A stretch of 64,000 nt of DNA from positions 1-64,000 of the forward strand of contig NZ_RQET01000003.1 in the NCBI RefSeq assembly GCF_004769195.1. Direction: 5' to 3'. Numbering within the stretch: the stretch's first letter is position 1; every line of letters begins with the position of its first letter. Under the pieces are notes generated by a model, which did not search any database, had not been told where the DNA came from, and worked only from the letters and a program-made list of their open reading frames with translations. Source of the stretch: Leptospira fletcheri. Its GTDB lineage: Bacteria; Spirochaetota; Leptospiria; Leptospirales; Leptospiraceae. The position numbers were made by a program, and so were the translations under genes. Positions 37,651 to 47,476 of the stretch are shown here, in pieces.

Positions 37651-37717
37651 TTCTATTCAATTGCACAAATTACGGATCTGCAACTGATTTTTAGTTACAA
37701 TTTTCGAAAAAAGACAC

Positions 37718-37754
37718 CGCTTTATGGCCGACGAGAGTTGAGTGAAAGGACGCG
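37718..37754 (+). repeat. direct repeat, right copy
   Basis: This is a near-copy of the thioesterase 3' end (codons RFMADES and TGA), with 33 of 37 positions identical to 36930-36966. It lies between hicA and the OmpA-family gene and has no gene attached. Confidence 0.7.
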
Positions 37755-37758
37755 GTTG

Positions 37759-39603
37759 CTATTCCGAGATTATGAAAACGACACGGCGGTTTTTTTGGCG
37801 ATTTTCAGGCGTATCGTTCGGTGCGATTGGGATGGAATCCCCGTAACCGACTGTGTGCAATCTAGTGGGATCTATTCCGTGATGTGATCGTAGGTATTCC
37901 GATACGGCCTTGGCGCGATTTTCGGATAAGACTTGGTTGTCCTTTTCCTTTCCTATGTTGTCCGTATGGCCTTCGATGCGGATCTTGAGATTCGGATCCG
38001 CCTTTAGAATCTCGGCGAGCCGATCCAGTTCCGGTTCGGAATCTTTGGTGAGTTCGAACCGGTTCGTTTCGAAGAAGATATTATCGAGTCGGACCTGTCT
38101 CCCCGCAGCTAGGGTAGGGAGGACGAATTCCGTCGCTACCTTGTCTTTTTTTTCAGAAGTAGTGAGGTCCAAGTTTCGGGAAACGGTAAGGTATCCCTTT
38201 TTTTCCACATAGATTCCGTATTTCTGTCCGTAAGGGAGTACGATGCTGAAGCTTCCGTCCTTGGGGTCGCTTTTGGCGCTACCCAGTTTGGAGAGGTTTG
38301 TTAGAGATTCGTAATGTATTTCCGCGGAGAGGGAATTTCCGTTTTCGTCCTTGACTCTTCCTTCCACTACGACCACTGCTCCGGGACGGAACTCCTCCGG
38401 CAGATAGGCCATGTACAATTTTCCTTCCTTGCTTAGATAAGCCCACTGGCTGTTTGCGGGTATGGAAAAGAAATTCGTTCCTTTGAGGTTCTCGGAGACT
38501 TCCGTCGGCTTGGTCCATTTGTCCCATCCGTCTCCGATTCTTCTCGTAACATATACGGAAATTCCTTTATGTCCGTCGCTGGAAAAATACAGGGTTCGGT
38601 CATCGCTGGCCAAGAAAGGGGCCATCTCTTCCTTTTCCGTATTGATCCCGTTTCCGAGGTTTTGTCCGAAAACGTAGGTTCCGTCTTCCCGCCGATAGCT
38701 TACGTACAGATCCAGTTTTCCTACGGAATCCTCTCGCTGGACGGAAAAAATCAGGACTCTTCCGTTGCTGGAAAGCGTAGAGCCTCCGAAGACTTCCTGG
38801 GAGGGATTGGTCTTCTTTCTATAATGATTATAAAACCCGGGGAATTGTATGATTTTAGGTACGGACCAGCTTTGGTTCTCTTTGTAGCTCCGGTAGAGAG
38901 GGACTCTTCGGGCGAGAGCTTCCTTTTTTTTCCGATATTCCTCTTCTATGGATTCGATTTTGGAATGGACTTCCGGATCTCGGTCTATGTTCTGATACGC
39001 TTCCTTTTTCCGTTCCTGCAGTTCGTCCTCCAGTTTTTTTTTCTGCTCTTCGTCGTCATAACTCCCGAACAGGAAGAGTTCATTGCCTCCGGAGAGAGCC
39101 GCGAGAACCGATGTAGGAAGTTCGTTGTTTAAGGGAGGAGGCATTTCCTTTCCGTCCTTCCAAATTCCGAATTCGTCTTTTTCCGCCATCCAGATTCTTT
39201 GGGTTCCGTGCCTTCCTTGGGGGCGAAAAACCGTCCAGAACAGCGCCTTTCCGTCCGGAGATACGACCGGGTTGATGGAATAGAGACCGCGACCGACATA
39301 GTCCGGAATTTTTTTCAGAGTCCAGGGAGCCAATCCTGTCTGTTCCGCGAACGGAGAAAGATCGAACCGAAGAGGTTCGCAATTCTTTCCCTTCATTTCG
39401 CAAAGGATGCGGATGGTCTCCTTTTCATGCCTGGATAGTTCCGGGCCGAGGTCGTTAGAGATGAGAGTTACGAATTCTTCTCCCGAATGAAGAAGCCTTC
39501 CGAATTGCAGTAATTTCCCTTCGAGGACTTTTTCTTCGGCGTTTAGTCCCGAAAAGATGGAAAAAAAGAGGAGTAGTGGTCGGATCCATCTGGGGAATCT
39601 CAT
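37759..39603 (-). CDS. OmpA-family protein with PD40 beta-propeller repeats
   Basis: This protein has about 614 residues. A signal peptide (RWIRPLLLFFSIFSGLNAEE) is followed by a propeller-like region with PD40 units (NPVVSPDGKALFWTVF, GSTLSSNGRVLIFSVQ, APFLASDDRTLYFSSDGHKGISVYV) and a charged coiled-coil insert near residues 210-255. Next come a CarboxypepD_reg-like domain (VVVEGRVKDENGNSLSAEIHYESL) and an OmpA_C domain at the end (DNIFFETNRFELTKDSEPELDRLAEIL, IEGHTDNIGKEKDNQVLSENRAKAV, GYGDSIPIAPNDTPENRQKNRRV). The OmpA domain binds peptidoglycan, so this is an envelope-anchored protein. The frame is open to 39675, but the ATG at 39603 starts the signal peptide. Confidence 0.88.
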   Translation of the reverse strand: MRFPRWIRPLLLFFSIFSGLNAEEKVLEGKLLQFGRLLHSGEEFVTLISNDLGPELSRHEKETIRILCEMKGKNCEPLRFDLSPFAEQTGLAPWTLKKIPDYVGRGLYSINPVVSPDGKALFWTVFRPQGRHGTQRIWMAEKDEFGIWKDGKEMPPPLNNELPTSVLAALSGGNELFLFGSYDDEEQKKKLEDELQERKKEAYQNIDRDPEVHSKIESIEEEYRKKKEALARRVPLYRSYKENQSWSVPKIIQFPGFYNHYRKKTNPSQEVFGGSTLSSNGRVLIFSVQREDSVGKLDLYVSYRREDGTYVFGQNLGNGINTEKEEMAPFLASDDRTLYFSSDGHKGISVYVTRRIGDGWDKWTKPTEVSENLKGTNFFSIPANSQWAYLSKEGKLYMAYLPEEFRPGAVVVVEGRVKDENGNSLSAEIHYESLTNLSKLGSAKSDPKDGSFSIVLPYGQKYGIYVEKKGYLTVSRNLDLTTSEKKDKVATEFVLPTLAAGRQVRLDNIFFETNRFELTKDSEPELDRLAEILKADPNLKIRIEGHTDNIGKEKDNQVLSENRAKAVSEYLRSHHGIDPTRLHTVGYGDSIPIAPNDTPENRQKNRRVVFIISE

Positions 39604-39921
39604 AGGAAGGTCTTTCGGAAACGTTATTTTTTCAGGGAATCGTTGGAAACGAATTTCTTTTCCATGCCGAGACATCTATCCCCTGGGTGATAAGCGGTTT
39701 CCTTTTTGCCACTCCTTCTTCGGTCTCAACTCTTCCGGGTTTCTGGGAATACATATTCTTATGTAGCATATCTCCAATTCTGTCGGTTTTCCTTTTTTTC
39801 GACCGTCTTCTTGTAAAATTGATTAGAATCTTTCAAAATGCCGATTTTCTGCAATTTTTGTTGCACAAAAAAAGCAAGTACCGACTATCCTATTATTTGG
39901 TATTAAATATTAAATAAATAT
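39604..39921. other. AT-rich divergent spacer
   Basis: This 318-base gap lies between the OmpA-family gene and the DUF1566 gene. It becomes strongly AT-rich near its right end (TATTAAATATTAAATAAATAT directly before the ATG at 39922). No ORF or clear Shine-Dalgarno is seen; a promoter for the DUF1566 gene is likely here. Confidence 0.4.
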
Positions 39922-42900
39922 ATGTTCCGGGAAATCAGCATAAAAGAAGTCTCTCCGAACCTTTCGGTTCACCGTATCCTTTGGCGATTTCTGAATTTTG
40001 TTTTTGCGATTTTTGTTTCGTGCAGCTGTAAACCTTCCAGCGATATTCATTCTTCCATCGTTTCCCTATTGAGTCTGTTAGCGAAAGGATCCGCTTTTAG
40101 TAGCCCATTAGCTGTCGGGCAATCTTTCGACCTGAACGGGGGAGTTAGCCCTCAAGTTTTAGGAACCGTCGTCGATCCGAGCAACGCAGGTACAGCCGTA
40201 GGAATTTCCTTACAAGGGGCCGGCGGAATTCCGGTTTTGATATTCTTATACAATGCTAGCGGAAATCCGTTTGCAGTCGATGTGAACGGAGACGGAAATC
40301 CGGATTATTTTCTTTGCAATACCTCCGGAACGATTACTTTAAAGACAGGCATTAGCTGTTCCGGAAATCAAGTATTAGTGATTCCGGGAAGCGGTTATGA
40401 TACGAACGGAGACGGAGTCGCGGATAATACGATTCTCGCTTCGATTCTTGCCGATACCACGGTTCCGACTAGCGCGATTTTTCCGGTCGCGGGGGCCTAT
40501 GGCGGTCCGCAATCCATTACGGTAATGTGCGCGGACAACGTCGCTCCCGGGAATATTATCTATACTACGGACGGATCGATTCCTTCTTTTACCCCCTTGG
40601 TAGGCAATGTGACGGATCCTCCGAATGCTACTTTTACGGTAGGCGGATCTGGAGACGGATCCTATACGGTAAGATATTTTTGCAGGGATATGGCGGGAAA
40701 TTCCGGAGTCGTGCAACTTGCGGTATATCAAATAAACCATAATATTCCGAATATTTCCATTACAACTCCCTTAAGTTCTCCATACATTAGTGTCAATAGT
40801 GGAGCCATGAACTCTGCAAGTTATTCCTGGCAGTCCAACCAGTCGGGCTCGTACACGGTGCGTCAAAATGCGACAGGCTGTAGTGACGGTACGATCATAG
40901 AAAGTGGAACGGTAGCGGCCAATTCTGCGATCAATTCCAGCATTCTGGCGAGCCAACTGGCCGCGGGATTGAATTCGATCTATATCTGTGTCACTGCCGG
41001 TTTGACGGGACAGTTTATGTTCAATATCAGTCGCGACGATGTTTCACCTTCCGTTTCTCCAACTCCGGGAGGAGGTACGTTCGGAACGGCTCCGCAGAAT
41101 ATTGCTTTAGGTTGCGTCGATTCCAGCAGTTGCACGGTGGTTTATACTACCGACGGGACAGTCCCTGCAATCAACTCTTTGACGGGGGTGGTTACGAACG
41201 GCACCGTATATACTTCCGCACCGGTTTCTTTGGGTGCAGGGGCGACTACTCTGAAGTATATCGGTAGGGATGGGGCGGGGAATCTTTCCTCCGTTAACTC
41301 CGCTTCTTACACGATCAATACGACCGTCGCTACGATCACAATCAATGCGTACGTTCCCGCAAGTCGATCGATCAACGCATCCGTTTCTTCAACAGTCGAA
41401 ATCGATTGGCAATCCAATTCTCCCGGTTTTTATAAAATCTTTATAGGATCCGCCAGTACTTGCACTTCCGGGGTTCAGGCGACAGGTACGAATATCGGCG
41501 GTACCGTCTCTGCGAATTCGCAAATCGCCAGCGTTCTGGATAATTCCAATTTTACAAACGGACAAAATACGGTTTTGATCTGCGTTGCGAACGCTAGCCT
41601 TTCTCCCCAATACGGATTTCTATCCGCAACGATTACAAAGGACAATATTCCTCCGACCTTGTCCTCATCCATTCCTTCGAATTTGGGTTTATCCATTTCC
41701 AGCTCTCCTGCAAGAATCACGATGGTTTTCAGCGAATCGATGAATCCTAGTAAAATTGGATCAACGAGTTCGAACGATTGCAGTACTTCCAATTCCACCA
41801 CGCTGGTTGAGACGGATATATTCGACGGCGCCGGTTACAATTGCACCGATGTGACGGCTACATTCACTTGGCTGGATGTGAATTATACGAAGTTGCAGGC
41901 GGATTTGTCCTGGGTGAATTTCCCGGAAAATACGAATATCCAATGGATCGTCCCGTCGGGCTTGCTTCAGGATGTTGCAGGTAATCCGATCGCCTCCAAT
42001 TTAAAACTGAGTTTTACCACAGGGTTGAATCCGGCGAATAAATTCGTTGTATTACAGACGGGACAATCCGCTTGTTGGGACTCTAGTGGGAATCCGATTC
42101 CTTGTTCCGGAACCGGGCAGGATGGACAGTATTTAAGTAAGACGGCTCGCAATTATAGCGGTCCGACTAAGGTCAATACGGGAGATTATATCACTAAAGA
42201 TTTGGTCACGGGGCTTACATGGAAAACCTGCGCGTTAGGTTACGAGGTAAAAACCGGAACGCCGAACACATGTGTTCAAAATACCACCAAAATAGATCCC
42301 TGGCCGATCTATAATAATAATAGCCAAACTCCTGCGTTATTTTCCGCAGTAAATGCCTGTGCGAAATATTTACCCGCGAATTACGGAGGTATTTCTGCAT
42401 GGAGATTGCCGACGCAAGCCGAGTTGGCTACACTACCCAAATACGGTTCGTCCGCTTTGCCTGCGATCGATACTGCGGCCTTTTATGACGCTCCTTCGGG
42501 CCAAGGAGGTAGTTATTGGGTGAACTTTTGGACGGCAACTTCTTACTTTCCGAATCCCTACTATTCCTGGATTACGAGTCTTGCCGACGGTTCTCAGTCC
42601 AATTATATCAAACCGAATCAGAACGGAATCATGTGCGTTTCTTCTGCCGGCACTTCGGCCTCGCAACCGTCTTATACGAACAATGGTGATGGAACGATCA
42701 CGGATAATGTAACCGGTTTGATCTGGGAACAATGTACCGATGGTCTTTCCGGAAGCAATTGTTCGGCCGGGACCGCGACTCAATATACTTGGCAAGCTGC
42801 ATTGAATCGATGTAACACTTTGTCTTTGGCGTCCAAATCCTGGAGATTACCTAACGTAAACGAGCTACGATCCATCTCGGATTATTCCAAGAAGAATCCC

Positions 42901-43068
42901 GCCATAAACTCCACGTATTTTCCGGGAACATTATCCGCATACTATTGGTCATCGACTTCCTATACTCAGTCTCCTTCCAATGCTTGGTACGTGTATATGA
43001 ACGACGGCTTAGTGAATCCATTCGCATCTAAATCTAGTAAGTATTATGTCCGTTGCGTATCGAATTAA
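39922..43068 (+). CDS. large surface lipoprotein with Ig/chitobiase-like repeats and two DUF1566 domains
   Basis: This protein has 1048 residues. A hydrophobic N-terminus ends FVFAIFVSCSCKPSS, a spirochaete-type lipobox. Two CHB_HEX_C-like units (IIYTTDGSIPSF near 212; VVYTTDGTVPAI near 406, followed by LKYIGRDGAGNLSS) alternate with related Ser/Thr-rich beta repeats (YSWQSNQSGSYTVRQNATGC; IDWQSNSPGFYKIFIGSAS). A Big_5/SbsA-type Ig domain (MVFSESMNPSKI) follows near 610. The C-terminus has two DUF1566 (Lcl) domains: VTGLTWKTC...WRLPTQAELATL from about 755, and VTGLIWEQC...WRLPNVNELRSI from about 925. Probably a surface adhesin-like protein. No Shine-Dalgarno is seen before the ATG. Confidence 0.85.
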   Translation: MFREISIKEVSPNLSVHRILWRFLNFVFAIFVSCSCKPSSDIHSSIVSLLSLLAKGSAFSSPLAVGQSFDLNGGVSPQVLGTVVDPSNAGTAVGISLQGAGGIPVLIFLYNASGNPFAVDVNGDGNPDYFLCNTSGTITLKTGISCSGNQVLVIPGSGYDTNGDGVADNTILASILADTTVPTSAIFPVAGAYGGPQSITVMCADNVAPGNIIYTTDGSIPSFTPLVGNVTDPPNATFTVGGSGDGSYTVRYFCRDMAGNSGVVQLAVYQINHNIPNISITTPLSSPYISVNSGAMNSASYSWQSNQSGSYTVRQNATGCSDGTIIESGTVAANSAINSSILASQLAAGLNSIYICVTAGLTGQFMFNISRDDVSPSVSPTPGGGTFGTAPQNIALGCVDSSSCTVVYTTDGTVPAINSLTGVVTNGTVYTSAPVSLGAGATTLKYIGRDGAGNLSSVNSASYTINTTVATITINAYVPASRSINASVSSTVEIDWQSNSPGFYKIFIGSASTCTSGVQATGTNIGGTVSANSQIASVLDNSNFTNGQNTVLICVANASLSPQYGFLSATITKDNIPPTLSSSIPSNLGLSISSSPARITMVFSESMNPSKIGSTSSNDCSTSNSTTLVETDIFDGAGYNCTDVTATFTWLDVNYTKLQADLSWVNFPENTNIQWIVPSGLLQDVAGNPIASNLKLSFTTGLNPANKFVVLQTGQSACWDSSGNPIPCSGTGQDGQYLSKTARNYSGPTKVNTGDYITKDLVTGLTWKTCALGYEVKTGTPNTCVQNTTKIDPWPIYNNNSQTPALFSAVNACAKYLPANYGGISAWRLPTQAELATLPKYGSSALPAIDTAAFYDAPSGQGGSYWVNFWTATSYFPNPYYSWITSLADGSQSNYIKPNQNGIMCVSSAGTSASQPSYTNNGDGTITDNVTGLIWEQCTDGLSGSNCSAGTATQYTWQAALNRCNTLSLASKSWRLPNVNELRSISDYSKKNPAINSTYFPGTLSAYYWSSTSYTQSPSNAWYVYMNDGLVNPFASKSSKYYVRCVSN

Positions 43069-43321
43069 TATATCAAGAAGCGGGTTTAATGGATCCGAAA
43101 TAGATCAGAACATCTGCCTGATGCATGCGAGGGGAAAGACTTCGTGAATATCTGTTACCTAAGTCATGCAATTTAAGGGTTTGGTTTCTGAATTAAAATA
43201 TGAATTGTCCGCAGATGCTGTTTTACAAAAGTCTCCAAATTAAGAGAGTTTTTTCCATTTTGAAGCCAAAATGTGTAATGGGTCATTTTTGTGCGGCATT
43301 TCAATATCATGAGGCCGAAGC

Positions 43322-44911
43322 ATGAATCTTTTTCGGCTCAAAAAGAAGAGAATCTTTCTCTTTTCTTATTCTCTTATCCTTTGTGTTTTCTTTTCTCTTC
43401 CTCTCTCTTCGGAATCCACAAGATATATTTCGATCACCAAAGTTAAAATTCCAGTGAATTTGGATCGCGCTGTTCTGATCGGAACTACGAACAATGTGTT
43501 ATTAAGAACTTTAGAATCTAAGAAAGAGATTTCTAAAATGGTTATTACTGAACGTTGGCGGGAATTCCTCCCGAAAGTCGGCGTTCAATATATGGGACTC
43601 CGAAACGTCAATGTCGGATCGTTGGATAATCTTTATAACGATATTAGATTGACCGTTCAACAATTGGTGTTCGACGGAGGAGAAGCCAATTTACAGGTGG
43701 AAATCGCTAGGTTAAACGAGGTTCTTAACGATAAGGACTTCAAAATCAACGCTGCAAAACTGAAACTAGATATTCAGAAGGCTTATATTAAAGCGTTGGC
43801 TGCCAAGGGGAAAATACAGATCGGGATGAAGTCCGTCGAAAAAATGCAGGAGACTCTTAAGAGATCAAGAATAGAGCATTCGCAGGGTTTCATTTCCAAA
43901 ATCCAACTAAACGATATCTCCACTAAAGTCAAACAGGCGGAATACGCATTTTTGCGATATAAGAACGAATACAATCAATCCATTTTGGAACTCAAGCAGA
44001 TCTTAGCTCTGGATTATCATGTCGATCTGGATATAGAAGAAAACCTATTCATTGATTTCCACATTTCATCGCCAAAATTCGACATAGATGAGTCCGTTAT
44101 CCGAGCTTTGAACACAAGAGAAGATCTTAAGAAATCCCAAGTGATCGTCAAGCGCCTAAAGAACGAAAAGAAGTTGGCGGACAATTATTGGATTCCGAAA
44201 GTGTATATGGGCGGATATGCGGGTAAAAACGGAAACGATTTTCCGTTGAGACATGATATTTACGGTATGAACTTCAATTTGGTCATTCCGTTTGGCAGTA
44301 ATATCGTGCAAAGTAACGGTAACCTTGGTGTCCAAAAGGACGGGACCGGGATCCAAACCTATCCCGGTTTCGGGAATCAAACCGTCGGGCCCGGATTAAA
44401 CGGTTATGAATCCACTCAAATTAAGTTTTTTGATAACCTTGCTTACTCTAGAAAAATTTTAGAGGGAGAGGTTCAACTTACCGAAGCGCTTTTAAATTAT
44501 AGGAATCTAGAAATCCAAGTCGGGGTCGAGGTGCAGAAGAGCATAGAAAAGACGACCGAGTCCTGGGAACTTCTAAAGATCGCAAATTCCCGAGTTTTAC
44601 TCCAGTGGGAATCGATTAAAATCGGGAACACAAGATTCGGGGTCGGGCAATCTAAAAAAGAAGAAGTTCTAAATGCCGAATTGGAATTCGTTAAATCGCA
44701 ACAAGAACTGACGGACTCTTTGGCTAGTTACATAGTTAGTTGCTATGAAGTCGCTTTAACCGCGAATATCGACCCTATAGAGAGTAAACTCGTTCGGTAT
44801 GAAAAAGGACGAGGAAACTCTTTAATTGCCGCTCTTCTAACAAATCGGGATCCTAAAACAGCCGCCGGCGTCGAGCCCAGTGAAGGCGATTCGCCTCCGA
44901 TGGGTAGGTGA
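43322..44911 (+). CDS. TolC-family outer-membrane efflux channel
   Basis: This 529-residue protein has a signal peptide (IFLFSYSLILCVFFSLPLSSES) and TolC-type helical hairpins in two halves. The first spans LLRTLESKKEISKMVITERWREFLPKVGVQY, VQQLVFDGGEANLQVEIARLN and KAYIKALAAKGKIQIG. The second spans LNTREDLKKSQVIVKRLKNEKKLADNYWIPKVYMGG, SKKEEVLNAELEFVKSQQELTDSLASYIVS. About 75 residues inserted between PFGSNIVQ and FFDNLAYSRKIL are Gly/Asn-rich. It is the first of nine same-strand genes containing a complete tripartite RND system, and the natural exit duct for it. Confidence 0.9.
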   Translation: MNLFRLKKKRIFLFSYSLILCVFFSLPLSSESTRYISITKVKIPVNLDRAVLIGTTNNVLLRTLESKKEISKMVITERWREFLPKVGVQYMGLRNVNVGSLDNLYNDIRLTVQQLVFDGGEANLQVEIARLNEVLNDKDFKINAAKLKLDIQKAYIKALAAKGKIQIGMKSVEKMQETLKRSRIEHSQGFISKIQLNDISTKVKQAEYAFLRYKNEYNQSILELKQILALDYHVDLDIEENLFIDFHISSPKFDIDESVIRALNTREDLKKSQVIVKRLKNEKKLADNYWIPKVYMGGYAGKNGNDFPLRHDIYGMNFNLVIPFGSNIVQSNGNLGVQKDGTGIQTYPGFGNQTVGPGLNGYESTQIKFFDNLAYSRKILEGEVQLTEALLNYRNLEIQVGVEVQKSIEKTTESWELLKIANSRVLLQWESIKIGNTRFGVGQSKKEEVLNAELEFVKSQQELTDSLASYIVSCYEVALTANIDPIESKLVRYEKGRGNSLIAALLTNRDPKTAAGVEPSEGDSPPMGR

Positions 44912-44940
44912 ATGTTTATTTCAGGAGTCTATGGAATCTT

Positions 44941-46755
44941 ATGAAAATTGACTTTTACAAATCTTTTCTTTTCTATTCGGTTAGCTTGGTTTTGTTCGGT
45001 GATTGCCAGAAACTTTCGAATAAACTCCTGAAATTGGATCCCTTTTTGGGGGAGAATGAGCCGCCGAAAGTGATCTTCAGCAATCCAATCTCTGGTCAGC
45101 AAAACCTTCCTTCGAATCAGACTTTGTCCGTGGGTTTTAGCCGGGCGATGAACATCAATAGTTGTCAGACCGCCTTTTCGATTTCCCCACAAACTTCAGG
45201 TTTTTTTTCGAATACAAATAATCTGATTCTGAATTTCTCTCCTTCGTCGGCTTTGAATGCGGGAACCTATACGTTCACTTTGACAAAAGCCTGCGAAGAT
45301 CCGAACGGTATGGATATCGCGAATCCTTTTAGCGCCTCTTTTGCGGTAGGATCCGTTTCCAGCTTAGGCACGAATCCTGGTGTTTCGAATATGTTCGTTT
45401 TTGCCGGAACCGCGGCTGCGTGTAACGCTTCGAGTGCTTCTCTTTCCGATTTTTTGAACGGAAATGTTTCCAATGCATGTATGGGAAATCCACTTCAGAA
45501 TCAAATCGTCATCAATTTTTCGAGACCGATGAACCAGCAGGCGACAGCATCCGCGATTACGATCAGTCCTAGTGTTTCCGCCAATTTCGTTTGGACGTCG
45601 AGCAGCATTCTGACGATCACGCCGGATACTACATTACTCTATAACCAACGTTATACGATATCCATAGGTTCTCAGGCGATGGATCAATCCAATATTTCCC
45701 TAAAACAGGGCGTGCAGGCGAGCTTTCTAGTAGGAACCAATAATGCGGCTCCGGGCCTAAGTTCGCTTACGGTATTGGCGGGCTCACAAGCAGGCTGTCA
45801 AGTCGGGATCGGCGCACCGGTGAATATTTTAACTGGTACTGTTACCAATGCTTGTATGGGAAACCCTACAAGTAATACAATTACCTTTAACTTTACGACT
45901 CCGATGGATCCGCAAAGTACCCAAAATGCCATTTCTTTTTCACCAAGTTTGTCGGGACAATTCACTTGGTCAGGCGGAAATCAAACTTTGACGTTTGTGA
46001 CCGATTCGACTTTAGGATTTGGAACTAGATATACGATTGCCATAGGAACATCCGCGCTTACCGCTAATCTGATTCCGTTTCCGCAGACAACGACGGCTTC
46101 ATTCGTTGCCGTAGGATTGAATCCGAGTCCCGCGGTACAAGCGATCGGTCTGGTCAGTCAAGTCGGTAGTCCCGGCTGTGCCGGTTCGGGTACTTATCCC
46201 GGCACTGGGAGTTCTACCGGAGGCAATTGGTCTTTAGGCTATTGCTGGTGGGATTCTTCTCTTTCGGTACTCTCTCCGAGTTCCTATCAATTTAGGGGAG
46301 GGGATGACGGCCAAGGTACCTCCACATCCTGTTTAGACCAAACCACGGACGATTTCCGGATCGTATTTAATAATTATATGAGTTCCGGGACGACGATTCC
46401 TGCCGTATCTTTAAGCAGAATTTCCGGCACGTCCACGGTGATACGTTTGGCATCCTGGACTTGGAGAGATTGCCAGGCCGCCTATCCGTACGGATGCCGC
46501 GTTTTGGATCTTGTTTTTTCCGAATTGGAAGCGAGCTGCGGAGGGAATGCGGCGTTCGGAAGTTCCGGCGATTATAATCTGACTAATGCCAATTTCGATT
46601 TTACGGTCACACCGGTCGCTCCGGCAACCGCGTTCCCGTCCATTACTCCGAGTCCGAACGGTCCGGTTTACACGTTATCGGTTTCGAACTCAGCTACGGA
46701 CGTTAACGGTCGAGCGCTCAACTCGCCCTTTTCGTTTTCGTTTATCAGCCAATGA
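44941..46755 (+). CDS. Ig-like (SbsA/Big_5-type) lipoprotein of the RND operon
   Basis: This protein has about 604 residues. It carries a lipoprotein signal FLFYSVSLVLFGDCQK with a relaxed spirochaete lipobox. Three Ig-like units follow, each built around a VxFSRAMN-type strand: SVGFSRAMNINSCQTAFSIS, INFSRPMNQQATASAITISP and FNFTTPMDPQSTQNAISFSP. The second and third also share SNACMGNP or TNACMGNP, so they are internal duplicates. The C-terminal 200 residues are Cys-containing and unlike the repeats. A GTG at 44908 overlapping the TolC stop is an alternative start. Placement inside an efflux operon suggests an outer-membrane accessory, which is an inference. Confidence 0.78.
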   Translation: MKIDFYKSFLFYSVSLVLFGDCQKLSNKLLKLDPFLGENEPPKVIFSNPISGQQNLPSNQTLSVGFSRAMNINSCQTAFSISPQTSGFFSNTNNLILNFSPSSALNAGTYTFTLTKACEDPNGMDIANPFSASFAVGSVSSLGTNPGVSNMFVFAGTAAACNASSASLSDFLNGNVSNACMGNPLQNQIVINFSRPMNQQATASAITISPSVSANFVWTSSSILTITPDTTLLYNQRYTISIGSQAMDQSNISLKQGVQASFLVGTNNAAPGLSSLTVLAGSQAGCQVGIGAPVNILTGTVTNACMGNPTSNTITFNFTTPMDPQSTQNAISFSPSLSGQFTWSGGNQTLTFVTDSTLGFGTRYTIAIGTSALTANLIPFPQTTTASFVAVGLNPSPAVQAIGLVSQVGSPGCAGSGTYPGTGSSTGGNWSLGYCWWDSSLSVLSPSSYQFRGGDDGQGTSTSCLDQTTDDFRIVFNNYMSSGTTIPAVSLSRISGTSTVIRLASWTWRDCQAAYPYGCRVLDLVFSELEASCGGNAAFGSSGDYNLTNANFDFTVTPVAPATAFPSITPSPNGPVYTLSVSNSATDVNGRALNSPFSFSFISQ

Positions 46756-46802
46756 AAATCGATATTGAGAGGTTGTGTTATTCATACGGAGATAGAGTTT
46801 TT

Positions 46803-47459
46803 ATGAGGATTTCTCTTTCGTTTTTGATATTCTTCTGGTCCGTTTCATGTGCCAGTTTGAACCTAAACTATTTTAATTCCGGGACGGTGAGGATAGCTTC
46901 CAAGCCGGAAGCGGTCAAGTCCACGTATCTATTGGGCTTTATCGAAAATCGGGACAGTCACTTCGATCCTTTCAGTACGAGGAATCTTGCCAGCATGCTG
47001 AGATTTTCCCTATTGAATTCGGGATACGGAATTTTAAATTTAGAAGATTATGTGAGGTCGACCGAAGACCCGAATGCAGCCAAAAGTAAACTGTTAGAGC
47101 AGTCCTCCAACGAACCTAGTAAGGTCCTTTTGGGTGCAACCTTACCCGCAGGCGGTCAAGATTTGAGTTCCAGGATTTTGAAAGAATCCGAAATCAAAGC
47201 GATAGGAGCTTCCGCTAATTTTGATTACCTAATTCAGGGTGCGATAGCAATGAGCGACAATCGCAGAATGCTGGATAAGACGGAGAGTGGAATGATCTTT
47301 TTAGAAATATTCGATAAATCCGGAAAAATAGTACGCAGTATCAATTATACGATCGAAGGCAAGACTTTAAGCGAAGCGGAACTTTTGCATTCGGTTTGTT
47401 CCAGGATCATAGATCGATTAGATAATAAGGAAGAAAAGAGACCTTGGTGGAAATTTTAA
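46803..47459 (+). CDS. lipoprotein of unknown function in RND operon
   Basis: From the ATG at 46803 this is a 218-residue lipoprotein with signal ISLSFLIFFWSVSCASL. The mature part has no named domain: a TYLLGFIENRDSHFDPFSTRNLASMLRFSLLNSGYGIL stretch, then mixed alpha/beta with DYLIQGAIAMSDNRRMLDK and MIFLEIFDKSGKIVRSINYTIEG. The latter resembles FlgO/LPP20-like or LpoB-like envelope lipoproteins, a weak impression only. An ATG at 46752 overlapping the previous stop (ATGA) is an alternative start. The 3' end overlaps the following gene's open frame. Confidence 0.75.
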   Translation: MRISLSFLIFFWSVSCASLNLNYFNSGTVRIASKPEAVKSTYLLGFIENRDSHFDPFSTRNLASMLRFSLLNSGYGILNLEDYVRSTEDPNAAKSKLLEQSSNEPSKVLLGATLPAGGQDLSSRILKESEIKAIGASANFDYLIQGAIAMSDNRRMLDKTESGMIFLEIFDKSGKIVRSINYTIEGKTLSEAELLHSVCSRIIDRLDNKEEKRPWWKF

Positions 47460-47476
47460 AGAGATATTCGATACTA

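Noticed and set aside
39922..43068. DUF1566 protein as a diversity-generating retroelement target
   Set aside because: No reverse transcriptase, template repeat or adenine-biased variable repeat is visible in the window.
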